Shown here: positions 13,652-22,749 of the stretch, one piece after another
Layout: the number at the start of each line of letters is the position of its first letter
Numbering within the stretch: position 1 is the first letter of the stretch
DNA from: Cellulomonas sp. SG140
GTDB taxonomy: Bacteria > Actinomycetota > Actinomycetes > Actinomycetales > Cellulomonadaceae
Assembly (NCBI RefSeq): GCF_025770785.1
Contig: NZ_JANZLA010000001.1
Coordinates: 620,001 to 684,000, forward strand
Direction of reading: 5' to 3'
DNA: 64,000 nt
Position numbers and translations under genes: made by a program
The notes under the pieces: model-generated
What the model saw: the letters and a program-made list of their open reading frames with translations, nothing else
What the model was told of the DNA's origin: nothing
The model's database searches: none

Positions 13652-14014
13652 TCAGTCCCACTCGAACCCGCCCCGCCGCCACTCGTAGACGAACGGCACC
13701 GTGATCAGCGCGAGGAACCCGAGCATCGCGATCAGCCCGAACATCGCGAGCTCGGTGAACGTCACGGCCCACGGGTAGAGGAAGACCACCTCGATGTCGA
13801 AGATGATGAACGTCATCGCGACCAGGTAGTACTTCACCGGGAACCGGCCGCCGCCGACGGCGTGCGGGGTGGGCTGGATGCCGCACTCGTAGGCCTCGAG
13901 CTTGGCGCGGTTGTACCGCTTGGGGCCCAGGATCGCGGAGGCTCCGACGCCGCCGAGCGCCATGACGGCGGCGATCGCCATCATCCACAGCAGCGGGACG
14001 TAGGGGTTGTTCAT
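13652..14014 (-). CDS. nuoA: NADH-quinone oxidoreductase subunit A
   Basis: Small three-helix membrane subunit of complex I, 120 aa. The loop with the conserved KLEAYECGI and the helix FIIFDIEVVFLYPW with the acidic residues typical of NuoA/ND3 are present. ATG 14014 is preceded by GAGGAGG. It is the first nuo gene and begins 64 bases after the geranylgeranyl-reductase-family gene, with no obvious promoter between them, so the two may share a transcript. Confidence 0.97.
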   Translation of the reverse strand: MNNPYVPLLWMMAIAAVMALGGVGASAILGPKRYNRAKLEAYECGIQPTPHAVGGGRFPVKYYLVAMTFIIFDIEVVFLYPWAVTFTELAMFGLIAMLGFLALITVPFVYEWRRGGFEWD

Positions 14015-14078
14015 CGGTGAGCCCTCCTCGACCGGGGCCGTACGTGATGCCGTGCGGGATGTGCGGAAAGACGGTGGT

Positions 14079-15356
14079 TCATGCTGCCGGGGCCATCCTC
14101 GCCAGCCCGGCGATGACGCGGTCCACCACGTCGCCGCCGTGCGGCTCGTAGCAGTCCGAGAGCAGCTTGAGCGTGAAGCGCATGACGAGCGGCCGGGGCA
14201 GACCGTAACGCGTGCAGACGCGCATGACCTCGGGGTGCTCGATCAGCCGGACGAACGTACGCCCCAGCGTGTAGTACCCGCCGAGGTCGTCCTTCATGCG
14301 GGACTGGTAGGAGGCGAGCGCGCGCTCGCGCCCGGCGGCGGAGCCCCGGGCGAGCCCCTGCGCGATCGCGTCGGCCGCCACCCGGCCCGCCTGCAGGCCG
14401 TACGCGATGCCCTCGCCGTTGAACGGGCTCACCATCCCCGCGGCGTCGCCGGCCAGCAGCACGCCGTTGCCGTACAGCGGACCGCGGTTGAAGCCCATCG
14501 GCAGGGCGGCGCCACGCACGGGACCGAGCTGGTTCTCGGGGGTGAACCCCCACTCGGGCGGGGTGTTGGCCATCCAGGTGGCGAACAGCGCCTTGTAGTC
14601 GACCTTGGTGGCGGCGTTCGTGGAGCTGACCGAGCCGAGGCCGACGTTCACGGTCCCGTCGCCGAGGGCGAAGATCCAGCCGTAGCCGGGCATCAGGTTG
14701 CTCGTGCCGGGTTCGCCGTCCCACAGCTCGAGGTGGGACTCCATCCACGGGTCGTCGTGGCGGGGGGAACGGAAGTAGGTGCGGACGGCCACCCCCATGG
14801 GGCGGTCCGGTCGGGTGGTGCGCCCCAGCGCGGTGGCCAGGCGGGACGAGACGCCGTCGGCGGCGACGACCACCGGCGCGCGGTACGTGGTCTCGCTGCC
14901 GTCCGCGGTACGGGCGCTGACGCCGACGACGCGGCCGGTCCGCTCGTCGTGCACCGGGCCCGTCACGCGCGTGCCCTCGAGGACCTTGGCACCGGCAGCG
15001 CGGGCGTGGTCGACCAGCAGCGCGTCGAGGCTGGTGCGCGCCTTGGCGAGGCCGTAGGACGGGTAGCTGGACAGCTCCGGCCACGGCAGCTCGATCGTGT
15101 GACCGCCGCCGTGCACGCGCAGGCCGCGGTTGCGGATCCAGCCGTCCTGCTCGCGCAGCGGCACGCCCATGCGGACCAGCTCCGCGACGGCGCGGGGGGT
15201 CAGCCCGTCGCCGCAGACCTTGTCGCGGGGGAACGTCGCCTTGTCCAGGAGCAGCACGTCGAGGCCTGCGGAGGCGGCCCAGAAGGCCGTCGAGGACCCT
15301 GCGGGACCGGCGCCGACGACGACGACGTCCGCGTCATCGTGTGCTGCGTCCACCAC
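14079..15356 (-). CDS. geranylgeranyl reductase family FAD-dependent oxidoreductase (probable menaquinone side-chain reductase)
   Basis: FAD-dependent reductase of isoprenoid double bonds, 425 aa. The N-terminal Rossmann motif VVVGAGPAGSSTAFWA binds FAD. The family signature KVCGDGLTPRAV lies near residue 47, and GDAAGMVSPFNGEGIAYGL near residue 290 is the second FAD motif. Placement between menG and nuoA suggests it saturates part of the menaquinone tail, as MenJ does in mycobacteria; this role is inferred from context. Start is GTG 15356 (GTG 15353 also possible). A TACACT -10 and a candidate Rex site lie upstream. Confidence 0.88.
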   Translation of the reverse strand: MVDAAHDDADVVVVGAGPAGSSTAFWAASAGLDVLLLDKATFPRDKVCGDGLTPRAVAELVRMGVPLREQDGWIRNRGLRVHGGGHTIELPWPELSSYPSYGLAKARTSLDALLVDHARAAGAKVLEGTRVTGPVHDERTGRVVGVSARTADGSETTYRAPVVVAADGVSSRLATALGRTTRPDRPMGVAVRTYFRSPRHDDPWMESHLELWDGEPGTSNLMPGYGWIFALGDGTVNVGLGSVSSTNAATKVDYKALFATWMANTPPEWGFTPENQLGPVRGAALPMGFNRGPLYGNGVLLAGDAAGMVSPFNGEGIAYGLQAGRVAADAIAQGLARGSAAGRERALASYQSRMKDDLGGYYTLGRTFVRLIEHPEVMRVCTRYGLPRPLVMRFTLKLLSDCYEPHGGDVVDRVIAGLARMAPAA

Positions 15357-15368
15357 GAAGTCCCCATC

Positions 15369-15386
15369 TTGTGACGATGTTCACGT
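15369..15386. promoter_or_regulatory. candidate Rex operator before the ggr-nuo genes
   Basis: TTGTGA, a six-base spacer, then TCACGT. The actinobacterial Rex site is TTGTGA-N6-TCACAA-like, so 10 of the 12 arm positions agree. It lies between the putative -10 and the start codon of the geranylgeranyl-reductase-family gene, a position suited to repression. A rex gene is present at 35863-36528. Prediction from pattern only. Confidence 0.5.
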
Positions 15387-15399
15387 GCGACCCCCGGCG

Positions 15400-15405
15400 A
15401 GTGTA
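15400..15405 (-). promoter_or_regulatory. putative -10 box (TACACT) for the ggr-nuo transcript
   Basis: TACACT on the minus strand matches TANNNT exactly. It would place the transcript start near 15393, about 37 bases before GTG 15356. No strong -35 TTGACA was seen 17-18 bases upstream. The remaining bases of this 191-base gap (15357-15547) hold nothing else that I recognise. Confidence 0.45.
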
Positions 15406-15547
15406 ACCAGCGCCTCTGGGCATGTCTGCGAAGGCTTGGCTTACTTGAGGGTCTGGAGCGGGACGGTGGTCCCGGTTACCCCTCTTTACCTGCGATGACG
15501 CGGTGCGGGGGTGGCCGGCCTCGAGGCTCCGTCCACGACTGGAAGGG

Positions 15548-16252
15548 TCACGATGCGTCCTCCGGCCGCGTGGCCCGGTGCAGCGCCACGATGCCCCCCG
15601 AGAGGTTGCGGTACGCCACCTTCGACCATCCGGCCCGCTTGATCTGCCGGCCCAGGGCCGCCTGGTCCGGCCACGCCTGGATCGTGTCCGCCAGGTACGT
15701 GTAGGCGTCGGACTCCTTGGCGACGGCCGCCGCGACCCTGGGCAGCGCCCGGACCAGGTACTGCGTGTAGACCGCCCGGAACACCGGGTTGGTTGGGCGG
15801 CTGAACTCGCAGACCACCAGGCGGCCCCCCGGCCGGGTGACCCGCAGCAGCTCCGCGAGCGCCGTGTCGACGTCCGGGACGTTGCGCAGCCCGAACGACA
15901 TCGTCACCGCGTCGAAGGAGCCGTCCGCGAACGGCAGGGCCAGCGCGTCCCCGTTGACGAACGCCAGGTCGGGACGGCGGCGGCGCCCCTCGGTCAGCAT
16001 GCCGAGCGACAGGTCGCACGCCACCACGCGCACCCCGCGGTCGGCGAGCGGCTCGGCCGACGTGCCGGTGCCGGTGGCCAGGTCGAGCACCGTGTCGCCG
16101 CGCTGCGCCCCGACGGCGTCGAGGGTGGCGCGCCGCCACAGCCGGTCCTGACCCATCGAGAGCACGTCGTTGGTCAGGTCGTAGCGGTGCGCGACGGCGT
16201 CGAACATCGCCGCGACGTCGTGGGTCTGCTTGTCCAGGCTGGCACGGGGCAT
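15548..16252 (-). CDS. menG: demethylmenaquinone methyltransferase
   Basis: SAM-dependent C-methyltransferase (UbiE/MenG family) that makes menaquinone from demethylmenaquinone, the last step of the pathway. The protein is 234 aa. Motif [15 protein letters not shown] lies near residue 57. The UbiE signatures [18 protein letters not shown] and [16 protein letters not shown] are both present. ATG 16252 is immediately preceded by GACGAT and a six-base spacer, possibly a weak leaderless promoter. Transcribed away from the isochorismate synthase gene. Confidence 0.96.
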   Translation of the reverse strand: MPRASLDKQTHDVAAMFDAVAHRYDLTNDVLSMGQDRLWRRATLDAVGAQRGDTVLDLATGTGTSAEPLADRGVRVVACDLSLGMLTEGRRRRPDLAFVNGDALALPFADGSFDAVTMSFGLRNVPDVDTALAELLRVTRPGGRLVVCEFSRPTNPVFRAVYTQYLVRALPRVAAAVAKESDAYTYLADTIQAWPDQAALGRQIKRAGWSKVAYRNLSGGIVALHRATRPEDAS

Positions 16253-16360
16253 GGAGACATCGTCGCAGGTCCGGCTGACGGGACCGGCGGCGTGGGGCGT
16301 GGCGGTCGTGCCCCGACGTGGGAGCCGGGCCCCCGTGCGCGGGTGCGGTGCGCCAGCACC

Positions 16361-16366
16361 TACGCT
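16361..16366 (+). promoter_or_regulatory. putative -10 box (TACGCT) for isochorismate synthase
   Basis: TACGCT followed by eight bases and then ATG 16375 predicts a leaderless or nearly leaderless mRNA. No ribosome-binding site precedes the ATG. Confidence 0.5.
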
Positions 16367-16374
16367 GACGGGCG

Positions 16375-17742
16375 ATGAGCATCACGTCCTCGGCGCCGTC
16401 CGCGCCGTCCCTCCCGCTGGTGGTGCGGACCGTCCCGCTCGACGACCTGGCGCAGCCACCCGGGCTCGGGGCGCCGTCCGCCGCCGGCGACCTCGCCGAT
16501 CGTGCGGCCGACCTGCTGGCTCTGCTACCCACCCAGGCCCCTCTCGCGTGGGTGCGGCGCGGCGACGGGCTGGTCGCGTGGGGCGAGGCGATGCGAGTGG
16601 AGGTGCACGGGCCGGACCGGTTCGCCGACGCCGAGCGCGCCTGGCACCAGGTGCTCGCGCACGCCGTGGTGCGCGACGAGGTGCGGCTGCCGGGGACCGG
16701 TCCGGTGGCGTTCGGCTCGTTCGCCTTCGACGACGACTCCCCCGCCGGCGGCGTGGTCGTGGTGCCGCAGGTGGTGGTCGGGCGACGGGACGGCCGGGCA
16801 TGGCTGACGACGCTGACGACCGGCGGCCATCTCGGCGCGGCGCCGCGGCTGGCCGACGTCGCGGCGGACGGCGCCGGTGAGCAGCCGCGGTCGCCGGGGG
16901 CGGTGACGTACGCCGAGGGCGCGGTGCCGGCGCAGCAGTGGCCGGACGTCGTCAGCGCCGGTGTCGCCGCGATCCGCGCCGGCGAGGTGGACAAGGTGGT
17001 GCTGGCGCGGGACGTCGAGGCGACCGCCGAGGAGCCGGTGGACGTGCGCTGGCTGCTGCAGCGGCTGGCGCGGCGCTACACGTCGTGCTGGACGTTCAGC
17101 GTGGACGGCATGGTGGGGGCGACGCCCGAGCTGCTGGTGCGCTCCGACCAGGGGCTGGTCACCTCCCGCGTGCTGGCCGGGACCATCCGGCGCACCGGGG
17201 ACGACGCAGCCGACATGGCCCGCGCGGCGATCCTCGCGCACTCCTCGAAGGACCTCGAGGAGCACGAGTACGCGGTCGCCTCGGTGGCCCGGGCGCTGGC
17301 GCCGTTCTGCTCGTCCAGCAACGTGCCGGACGTGCCCTTCGTGCTGTCGCTGCCGAACGTGCTGCACCTCGCCTCCGACGTGACCGGCGTGCTCGCGACG
17401 CCGACCGACGGACGTCCGCACCCCTCGTCGCTCGCACTGGCGGCGGCGCTGCACCCGACGGCCGCGGTGTGCGGCACGCCCACGCAGGCGGCGGGAGCGC
17501 TCATCCGGCGCATCGAGGGGATGGACCGGGGTCGGTACGCCGGGCCGGTCGGGTGGTTCGGTGCCGACGGCGACGGCGAGTGGGGCATCGCGCTGCGGTC
17601 CGGGCGGGTGGACCCGGACGACCCGCGGCGGGTGCGGCTGTTCGCCGGGTGCGGTGTGGTCGCGGCGTCCGACCCGGCGGCAGAGCTCGCCGAGTCGGAG
17701 GCGAAGCTGGTGCCGATGCGCTGGGCGCTCGGCTCGGACTGA
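16375..17742 (+). CDS. menF: isochorismate synthase
   Basis: Converts chorismate to isochorismate, the first committed step to menaquinone; 455 aa, chorismate-binding (MenF/EntC/DhbC) family. The catalytic domain covers roughly residues 190-450, with [10 protein letters not shown], the [11 protein letters not shown] block, the [11 protein letters not shown] motif with Mg ligands, and [18 protein letters not shown] near the C-terminus. It sits among men genes, divergent from menG, so a menaquinone role is more likely than siderophore synthesis. Start ATG 16375 is supported by an upstream TANNNT box. Confidence 0.93.
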   Translation: MSITSSAPSAPSLPLVVRTVPLDDLAQPPGLGAPSAAGDLADRAADLLALLPTQAPLAWVRRGDGLVAWGEAMRVEVHGPDRFADAERAWHQVLAHAVVRDEVRLPGTGPVAFGSFAFDDDSPAGGVVVVPQVVVGRRDGRAWLTTLTTGGHLGAAPRLADVAADGAGEQPRSPGAVTYAEGAVPAQQWPDVVSAGVAAIRAGEVDKVVLARDVEATAEEPVDVRWLLQRLARRYTSCWTFSVDGMVGATPELLVRSDQGLVTSRVLAGTIRRTGDDAADMARAAILAHSSKDLEEHEYAVASVARALAPFCSSSNVPDVPFVLSLPNVLHLASDVTGVLATPTDGRPHPSSLALAAALHPTAAVCGTPTQAAGALIRRIEGMDRGRYAGPVGWFGADGDGEWGIALRSGRVDPDDPRRVRLFAGCGVVAASDPAAELAESEAKLVPMRWALGSD

Positions 17743-17773
17743 CCACGGCAGGGCGGACGAGGATCCGACGACG

Positions 17774-17813
17774 ACGGGCCGGCCCCGGGTGCTGAACCCC
17801 GGGACCGGCCCGT
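17774..17813. terminator. bidirectional hairpin terminator between menF and the HtrA gene
   Basis: Inverted repeat with 16-base arms (17774-17789 and 17798-17813; one mismatch) and an eight-base loop, GC-rich. It lies between two convergent genes. There is no clear T-run, as is common in high-GC actinobacteria. Confidence 0.7.
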
Positions 17814-17831
17814 CCGTGGTGCTGACGAGCG

Positions 17832-19724
17832 TCAGCCCTGGTTGGGGCTGCTCCCGCCGGTGCCGCCGCCCTGCTGCTGCAGCCACTGCCACAGCTGCTC
17901 GGGGCTGAGGTTGCCCGGGGCGGTCGAGCCGTTGGACCGGTTCGATCCGTTGGAGCCGTTCGAACCCGAGCCGGAGCCGTTCTGGGTGGCGGTCTCCTGC
18001 TTGGTGGCCAGGGTGACCTTGACGTCCATCGCCTTGCCGTTACGGACCACCGTCAGGGTGGCCTGCTGACCGGAGGTCATCGCCCGCACGAAGGCCGTCA
18101 GCGACTCGGCGCCGCCGGTCGGGTTGTTGTCGATGGCGACGATCACGTCACCGTTCTGGATGCCGGCGTTCGCAGCCGGGGAGCCGGAGCTGACCGACTG
18201 GACCGCGGCACCACGGCGGGTGACCCCGTCGGCCGTGGCCGTGCCGTCCTTGAGGCTGACCCCCAGGAAAGCGTGCTTGGCGGAGCCGGAGTCGATCAGC
18301 TGCGCCGCGATGTTCTTCATCAGGTTCACCGGGATGGCGAAGCCCAGACCGATCGAGCCGGACTGGCTCGACGTGGTGGCGATGGACGAGGTGATGCCGA
18401 TCACCTGGCCCTGGGCGTCGAACAGCGGTCCGCCGGAGTTGCCGGGGTTGATCGCGGCGTCGATCTGGATGGCGTTGGTCACCACCGGCTGCCCGCCCGA
18501 CTCGGACGTGGACACCGGGCGGTCGACGGCGGACACGATGCCCGTGGTGACGGTGTTGGCCAGGCCGAGCGGGTTGCCGACCGCCATCACCGCCTGGCCG
18601 ACCGCCACCTTGTCGGAGTCGCCGAACTGGGCGACGGTCAGGTCGTTCGGCGCGTTCTTCAGCTGCACGACGGCCAGGTCGGTGGTCGGGTCCGTGCCGA
18701 CGATGGTCGCCTCGAACAGCCGGCCGTCGTCGAGCGTCACCTGGACGGTGTTGTTCTGGGCTCCGGAGACGACGTGGTCGTTGGTGAGCACGTGCGCCTT
18801 GGAGTCGATGATCACGCCCGACCCCTCGGCCTGACCCGACGCGGTGGTGACGGAGATGGCCACCACGGACGAGTGCACCGCCTGCACCACGGCCGGCCAG
18901 TTCGGGTTCTGGGAGCTCGAGCCGGACACCGGCACGGAGCTCGAGCCCGAGTGCCCGATGGTCGCCAGCGACGCCGGGTGCGATCCGCCCGCCGTGCTGC
19001 GCGAACCGCCCCGCGATGCCACGGCGACCGCGCCGATGGCGAGGAGCAGCACCACGACCAGCGTCGCGACCAGCGGCAGCCAGCGCCGTCGCGCCGCGCT
19101 GCCGCGGGGGGCGTTCGGGTCGACCTCGGCCGCCTCGGCCGTGCCGGTCGGCTGACCCGGACCGGCGTACGGGTCGAAGCCGGCGTACGGCTGGCCGGTG
19201 CCCTGCGACGGGTAGGGCTGACCGGGGTACGTCTGACCCGGGTACGCCTGACCCGGGTAGGACTGACCCGGGTAGGACTGACCGCCGTAGGGCTGTCCGG
19301 GCGCCTGGCCCGGGTACGGCTGGGCGCCGTACGGCTGGGCGTAGGGCCGACCCGCGACGGGCGGGTACGGCTGCTGGCCGGGCTGTGCGGGGCCGCCGTA
19401 CGGCTGCTGGCCCGGCTGGCCGGGGTACGGGGTGCCGTAGCTGCGGATCGGGTAGCTGTGGCCGGCCTGCGGCGGCACCGGCGCCTGCGACGCCGTGGGC
19501 TGCTGCGCCGTGGGCGCCGTGGGCGGCTGCGCCGAGGTGGGCAGCGGCTGCGTGGGGTGCTCGACGGGCAGCGCCTGGGTGTCCGCGGCCTGCGGGTGCT
19601 CCGGCTGGGCCGTCGGCTCCTCGCCTGCGTCGGCCGTCCCCTGCGGTCCCTGGTCCGCCGGCGGCTGCTGCGCGCCCTCGGGGCGGTCGGTCCCGTCGGG
19701 TCCGGGCGAATCAGTGGTGGTCAT
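17832..19724 (-). CDS. membrane-anchored HtrA/DegP-like serine protease with PDZ domain
   Basis: Envelope quality-control protease, 630 aa. Residues 1-210 are a Pro/Gln/Gly/Tyr-rich cytoplasmic region with YPGQ-type repeats (about 98-175). A single membrane helix covers 216-237. The trypsin-like domain follows, with His317 (TNDHVV), Asp349 (TTDLAV) and Ser430 (NPGNSGGPL). A PDZ domain lies at about 490-585, then a Ser/Gly/Asn-rich tail ending in a Gln/Gly stretch. ATG 19724 has a strong AAGGAGG; upstream in-frame starts lack one. It follows menD by 123 bases, where I found no confident promoter. Confidence 0.92.
   Translation of the reverse strand: MTTTDSPGPDGTDRPEGAQQPPADQGPQGTADAGEEPTAQPEHPQAADTQALPVEHPTQPLPTSAQPPTAPTAQQPTASQAPVPPQAGHSYPIRSYGTPYPGQPGQQPYGGPAQPGQQPYPPVAGRPYAQPYGAQPYPGQAPGQPYGGQSYPGQSYPGQAYPGQTYPGQPYPSQGTGQPYAGFDPYAGPGQPTGTAEAAEVDPNAPRGSAARRRWLPLVATLVVVLLLAIGAVAVASRGGSRSTAGGSHPASLATIGHSGSSSVPVSGSSSQNPNWPAVVQAVHSSVVAISVTTASGQAEGSGVIIDSKAHVLTNDHVVSGAQNNTVQVTLDDGRLFEATIVGTDPTTDLAVVQLKNAPNDLTVAQFGDSDKVAVGQAVMAVGNPLGLANTVTTGIVSAVDRPVSTSESGGQPVVTNAIQIDAAINPGNSGGPLFDAQGQVIGITSSIATTSSQSGSIGLGFAIPVNLMKNIAAQLIDSGSAKHAFLGVSLKDGTATADGVTRRGAAVQSVSSGSPAANAGIQNGDVIVAIDNNPTGGAESLTAFVRAMTSGQQATLTVVRNGKAMDVKVTLATKQETATQNGSGSGSNGSNGSNRSNGSTAPGNLSPEQLWQWLQQQGGGTGGSSPNQG
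19211..19300. repeat. in-frame tandem repeat encoding YPGQ units in the HtrA N-terminus
   Basis: A 15-base unit resembling gactgacccgggtag recurs about five to six times with small variations, encoding five-residue units (SYPGQ, AYPGQ, TYPGQ). It lies in the disordered cytoplasmic part of the protease and is likely to vary in copy number between strains. Confidence 0.75.
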
Positions 19725-19847
19725 GGGTCCCCTCCTTGTCACGACCATGAGACGTCCTCGCGCTGGAGAGAGCCTCCACCGAACCTGGGAATCCGCTGCG
19801 AGTTCGGCATGTGTCCGGCGACGATCCTGCCGCACGGCGCCCACAGC

Positions 19848-21737
19848 TCAGCTGGAGAGCAGCTCCCGGACGGCCTCGGCCACCTCGGCGGCGATGCGCT
19901 CGCCGAGCTCCCGACGGCCGGCGCGGTCCACCCGCACCTCCACGACGCTGAGCCCGGTCCCGGGCGCCGCCAGCGCCGGGAGCAGGCCGTCCAGGTCGTT
20001 CACCCGCGTGTGCCGCACCCCGTACCCGGCGCACAGCGCCGCGAGATCGGCGCCGTGCGGCGTGCCGAACACGCGCTCGAACACGGCCGCATGGGCGGGC
20101 GCGCCCGGCTCCAGCGTGCTGAACACCGAGCCGCCGTCGTCGTTCGCGACGACGACCTGCAGGTCCAGCGGCGGCTCTCCGGGTCCCCGGAGCAGCCCGC
20201 CGACGTCGTGCAGGAACGTCAGGTCGCCCACGTACGCGCGCACGCGGCGCGCGGGCAGGGCGAGCGCGGTCCCCGCGGCGGTGGAGAGGATGCCGTCGAT
20301 GCCCGCGAGCCCCCGGTTGGCCAGCACGAGCGGGGCCGTCTCCCAGCGCGCGACCAGGTCGAGGTCGCGCACGGGGTTGGACGAGCCCGCCACCAGCACG
20401 TCCGCAGGCGAGCTCGCGGCGGCGACCGCCCGGGCCACCGCGGGACCGCTCAGCCGGGCCGACGAACGACCTCGCCGGCCCGCCGTCGGCCCGTCCTCCA
20501 CCCCGAGGAGCCGGTCGAGCACCGCGAGTGCCGCCTCGTCGGCCGCGCGCCAGGCGTCCCACCACCCCTGGGGGGCGCCGGAGCGACGCCATCGCACCGG
20601 GACCTCGGGCAGCACGGCCGCGGCGTTGCGGGCGGCGTCCGGCCAGGGCGCCCCGCGCGGGGCGATGACGGCCACCTCGACGTCCGGGTCGGCCAGCAGC
20701 CGCTGCACCGGCCGCGACAGCGTCGGCCGGCCGAGCACCACCACGCGGCGGACCTCGCCACCGAGTCGGTCGTCGCCCAGCAGCAGGCGGTAGGTCGTCA
20801 GTGCCCGCGAACCGGCGCGGGCGCCGGACGACGGCTCGGCGAGCAACGGCCAGCCGGCGGCCTCCGCGAGCTGGCGTGCGGCCGGGCCGGCGCCGTCACC
20901 GGCGACGACGACGGTCGGCACCGGGCCACGCGAACGCCGGCGGCGGGCGGCAGCGGGGTCGACGACGGCCGGGATGGCTGCGGTCAGCGCGGGGAGCGGG
21001 GCACCGGCCGCCGCGGACCACCCGCCGACGGGCTCGACGACGCTGAGCCCCGCGGTGGACGGCGTCGGCCAGCCCTCGTCGTCGGGCGACGGCACCAGGG
21101 GCTCCCGGAACGCGAGGTCGAGGTGCACCGGCCCCGGGGTGCCGGTGCGGGCGCCCGTCGCGGCGGCGACGGCCCTGGCCGCGAGCGCCCGCAGGTCGCG
21201 GTCCTCGTCGGGACGCCCGGTCGGGGCGGGGACGTCCGCCGCCAGCCGCACGGCCGAGCCGAACATGCCCGGCTGCTCGGTGGTCTGGTTCGCCCCGGTG
21301 CCGCGCAGCTCGTGCGGGCGGTCGGCCGTCAGCAGCAGCAGCGGGACGCCGGCGTGGTGCGCTTCGAGGACGGCCGGGTGCAGGTTCGCGACGGCGGTTC
21401 CGGACGTGGTGACCACGGCCACCGGCCGGGCCATCGCCGGACGGCCCTCACCGGGTCCCGTCGGCACGTCGCTCCACGGAGAGGCCTTGGCCAGCCCGAG
21501 GGCGAGGAACGCGGCGTCCCGCTCGTCGACCCGCACGTGCAGGCGCAGCGCCGGGGCGTGCTGCGGCCGCTCGTCGTCCGGCAGCGCCGCTGCCGCCAGC
21601 GCGAAGGCCAGCGGTGCGCTCCGGGAGCCCGGTGCCAGCACGACGTCGCGCACGCCGAGCGCCGCGAGCGCCTGGACCAGCACGCGGGCGGCGAGGGTCG
21701 ACGGGGTGGTCGACGGGGTGGTCACGGCCGCCATCAT
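19848..21737 (-). CDS. menD: 2-succinyl-5-enolpyruvyl-6-hydroxy-3-cyclohexene-1-carboxylate synthase
   Basis: Thiamine-diphosphate enzyme that joins 2-oxoglutarate to isochorismate in menaquinone synthesis, 629 aa. The N-terminal VVLAPGSRSAPLAFAL motif near residue 30, the TSGTAVANLHPAVLEA stretch and LLLLTADRPHELRGTGANQT are characteristic of MenD. The C-terminal ThDP region includes NRGLAGIDGILSTAAG and VVVANDDGGSVF. The start is ATG ATG at 21737/21734; the first overlaps the menC stop by four bases. Longer frames run through menC and are rejected. Confidence 0.95.
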   Translation of the reverse strand: MMAAVTTPSTTPSTLAARVLVQALAALGVRDVVLAPGSRSAPLAFALAAAALPDDERPQHAPALRLHVRVDERDAAFLALGLAKASPWSDVPTGPGEGRPAMARPVAVVTTSGTAVANLHPAVLEAHHAGVPLLLLTADRPHELRGTGANQTTEQPGMFGSAVRLAADVPAPTGRPDEDRDLRALAARAVAAATGARTGTPGPVHLDLAFREPLVPSPDDEGWPTPSTAGLSVVEPVGGWSAAAGAPLPALTAAIPAVVDPAAARRRRSRGPVPTVVVAGDGAGPAARQLAEAAGWPLLAEPSSGARAGSRALTTYRLLLGDDRLGGEVRRVVVLGRPTLSRPVQRLLADPDVEVAVIAPRGAPWPDAARNAAAVLPEVPVRWRRSGAPQGWWDAWRAADEAALAVLDRLLGVEDGPTAGRRGRSSARLSGPAVARAVAAASSPADVLVAGSSNPVRDLDLVARWETAPLVLANRGLAGIDGILSTAAGTALALPARRVRAYVGDLTFLHDVGGLLRGPGEPPLDLQVVVANDDGGSVFSTLEPGAPAHAAVFERVFGTPHGADLAALCAGYGVRHTRVNDLDGLLPALAAPGTGLSVVEVRVDRAGRRELGERIAAEVAEAVRELLSS

Positions 21738-22705
21738 GCCCGAGGAGCGCGAACCGCTCCTGCCACGCGCGCGACCCGCTCCCGCCACCGGGCCTCGAGG
21801 TCGGGCCCGGCCGCGGCGGCCGTGAGCAGGTCCGCCTCGGGCAGCGGCCGGCGCACGTCGATCGCCCCGGCTCGCGGCAGCAGCGGTTCCGTGACCAGGT
21901 CGTGGGTCAGCAGCGCCGCCGTCGCCAGGCCGCAGGCGTACGGCAGCTCCGGCAGGGCCGCCGCGAGCGCGAGGCCGGCGGCGAGCCCGACGGAGGACTC
22001 CAGCGCGGAGGACACCACCACCGGCAGGTGCAGCTGCTCGGCCAGCCGCAGGCAGGCGCGCACGCCGCCGAGCGGCTGCACCTTGAGCACCACCACGTCC
22101 GCGGCGTGCCGACGGGCCACCTCGAGGGGGTCGGCCGCCCGACGCACGGACTCGTCGGCCGCCACGGGCACGTCGGTGCGGCGGCGCAGCGCCGCGAGCT
22201 CGTCGACGGTCCGCACCGGCTGCTCGGCGTACTGCAGGCCGCCGGCGGCGCGGTCGAGCGCGGTCAGCCGAGCGGCGGCGGTGTCGACGTCCCAGGCGGT
22301 GTTCGCGTCCACCCGGATGGCCCCGTCCGGTCCCAGCGCGTCGCGGACGGCCTCGAGCCGGGCCTCGTCGTCGGCCGGGGACTGCCCCGGCTCGGCGACC
22401 TTCACCTTGGCGGTCGTGCAGCCGCCGGACTCCCGGACGATGCGGTGGGCGGTGGCCGCGTCCACCGCCGGGACGGTGACGTTCACCGGGATGCGGTCCC
22501 GCAGCGGTGCCGGCCAGCCCTCGTCGGCGGCCTCCCGGGCCGCGAGCCACCAGCGACGCGACTCGTCGTCGTCGTAGTCCCAGAAGGGGCTGAACTCTCC
22601 CCAGCCCGCATCGCCGCGCACCAGGGTGCCGTCCCGGGACGTCAGCCCCCGGAACCGGGTGCGCATCGGGACGGACCAGACGACGAGGTCTCCGGGGACG
22701 GGCAC
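21734..22705 (-). CDS. menC: o-succinylbenzoate synthase
   Basis: Enolase-superfamily dehydratase that aromatises the MenD/MenH product to o-succinylbenzoate, 323 aa. KVKVAEPG near residue 98 has the KxK catalytic lysine. The metal ligands are in RVDANTAWD, YAEQPV and VAADESV, and LKVQPLGG carries the second catalytic lysine. I chose GTG 22705 because a TAAGGT box ends seven bases before it and no ribosome site is present. GTG 22714 or 22723 would add three or six residues. It overlaps menD and diverges from menB. Confidence 0.92.
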   Translation of the reverse strand: MPVPGDLVVWSVPMRTRFRGLTSRDGTLVRGDAGWGEFSPFWDYDDDESRRWWLAAREAADEGWPAPLRDRIPVNVTVPAVDAATAHRIVRESGGCTTAKVKVAEPGQSPADDEARLEAVRDALGPDGAIRVDANTAWDVDTAAARLTALDRAAGGLQYAEQPVRTVDELAALRRRTDVPVAADESVRRAADPLEVARRHAADVVVLKVQPLGGVRACLRLAEQLHLPVVVSSALESSVGLAAGLALAAALPELPYACGLATAALLTHDLVTEPLLPRAGAIDVRRPLPEADLLTAAAAGPDLEARWRERVARVAGAVRAPRA

Positions 22706-22711
22706 GTCTGC

Positions 22712-22743
22712 CACCTTAGGCACCCGGCCCCGAGCCTAAGGTG
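22712..22743. promoter_or_regulatory. mirror-image divergent promoter between menC and menB
   Basis: A perfect inverted repeat with ten-base arms (22712-22721 and 22734-22743) around a 12-base spacer. Each outward half reads GCCTAAGGTG. Each contains TAAGGT (22737-22742 on plus, 22718-22713 on minus) that ends exactly seven bases before a GTG (22750 and 22705). The simplest reading is two leaderless -10 boxes arranged symmetrically. The palindrome could also bind a symmetric regulator. Confidence 0.6.
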
Positions 22744-22749
22744 ACGGGC

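Noticed and set aside
19725..19847. Possible small gene between menD and the HtrA gene (MPNSQRIPRF...)
   Set aside because: The frame has no homology that I recognise and no supported start.
18273..22577. 1434-residue plus-strand open frame opposite the protease, menD and menC
   Set aside because: Low-complexity Arg/Gly/His composition and complete overlap with three well-identified minus-strand genes mark it as a GC artefact.
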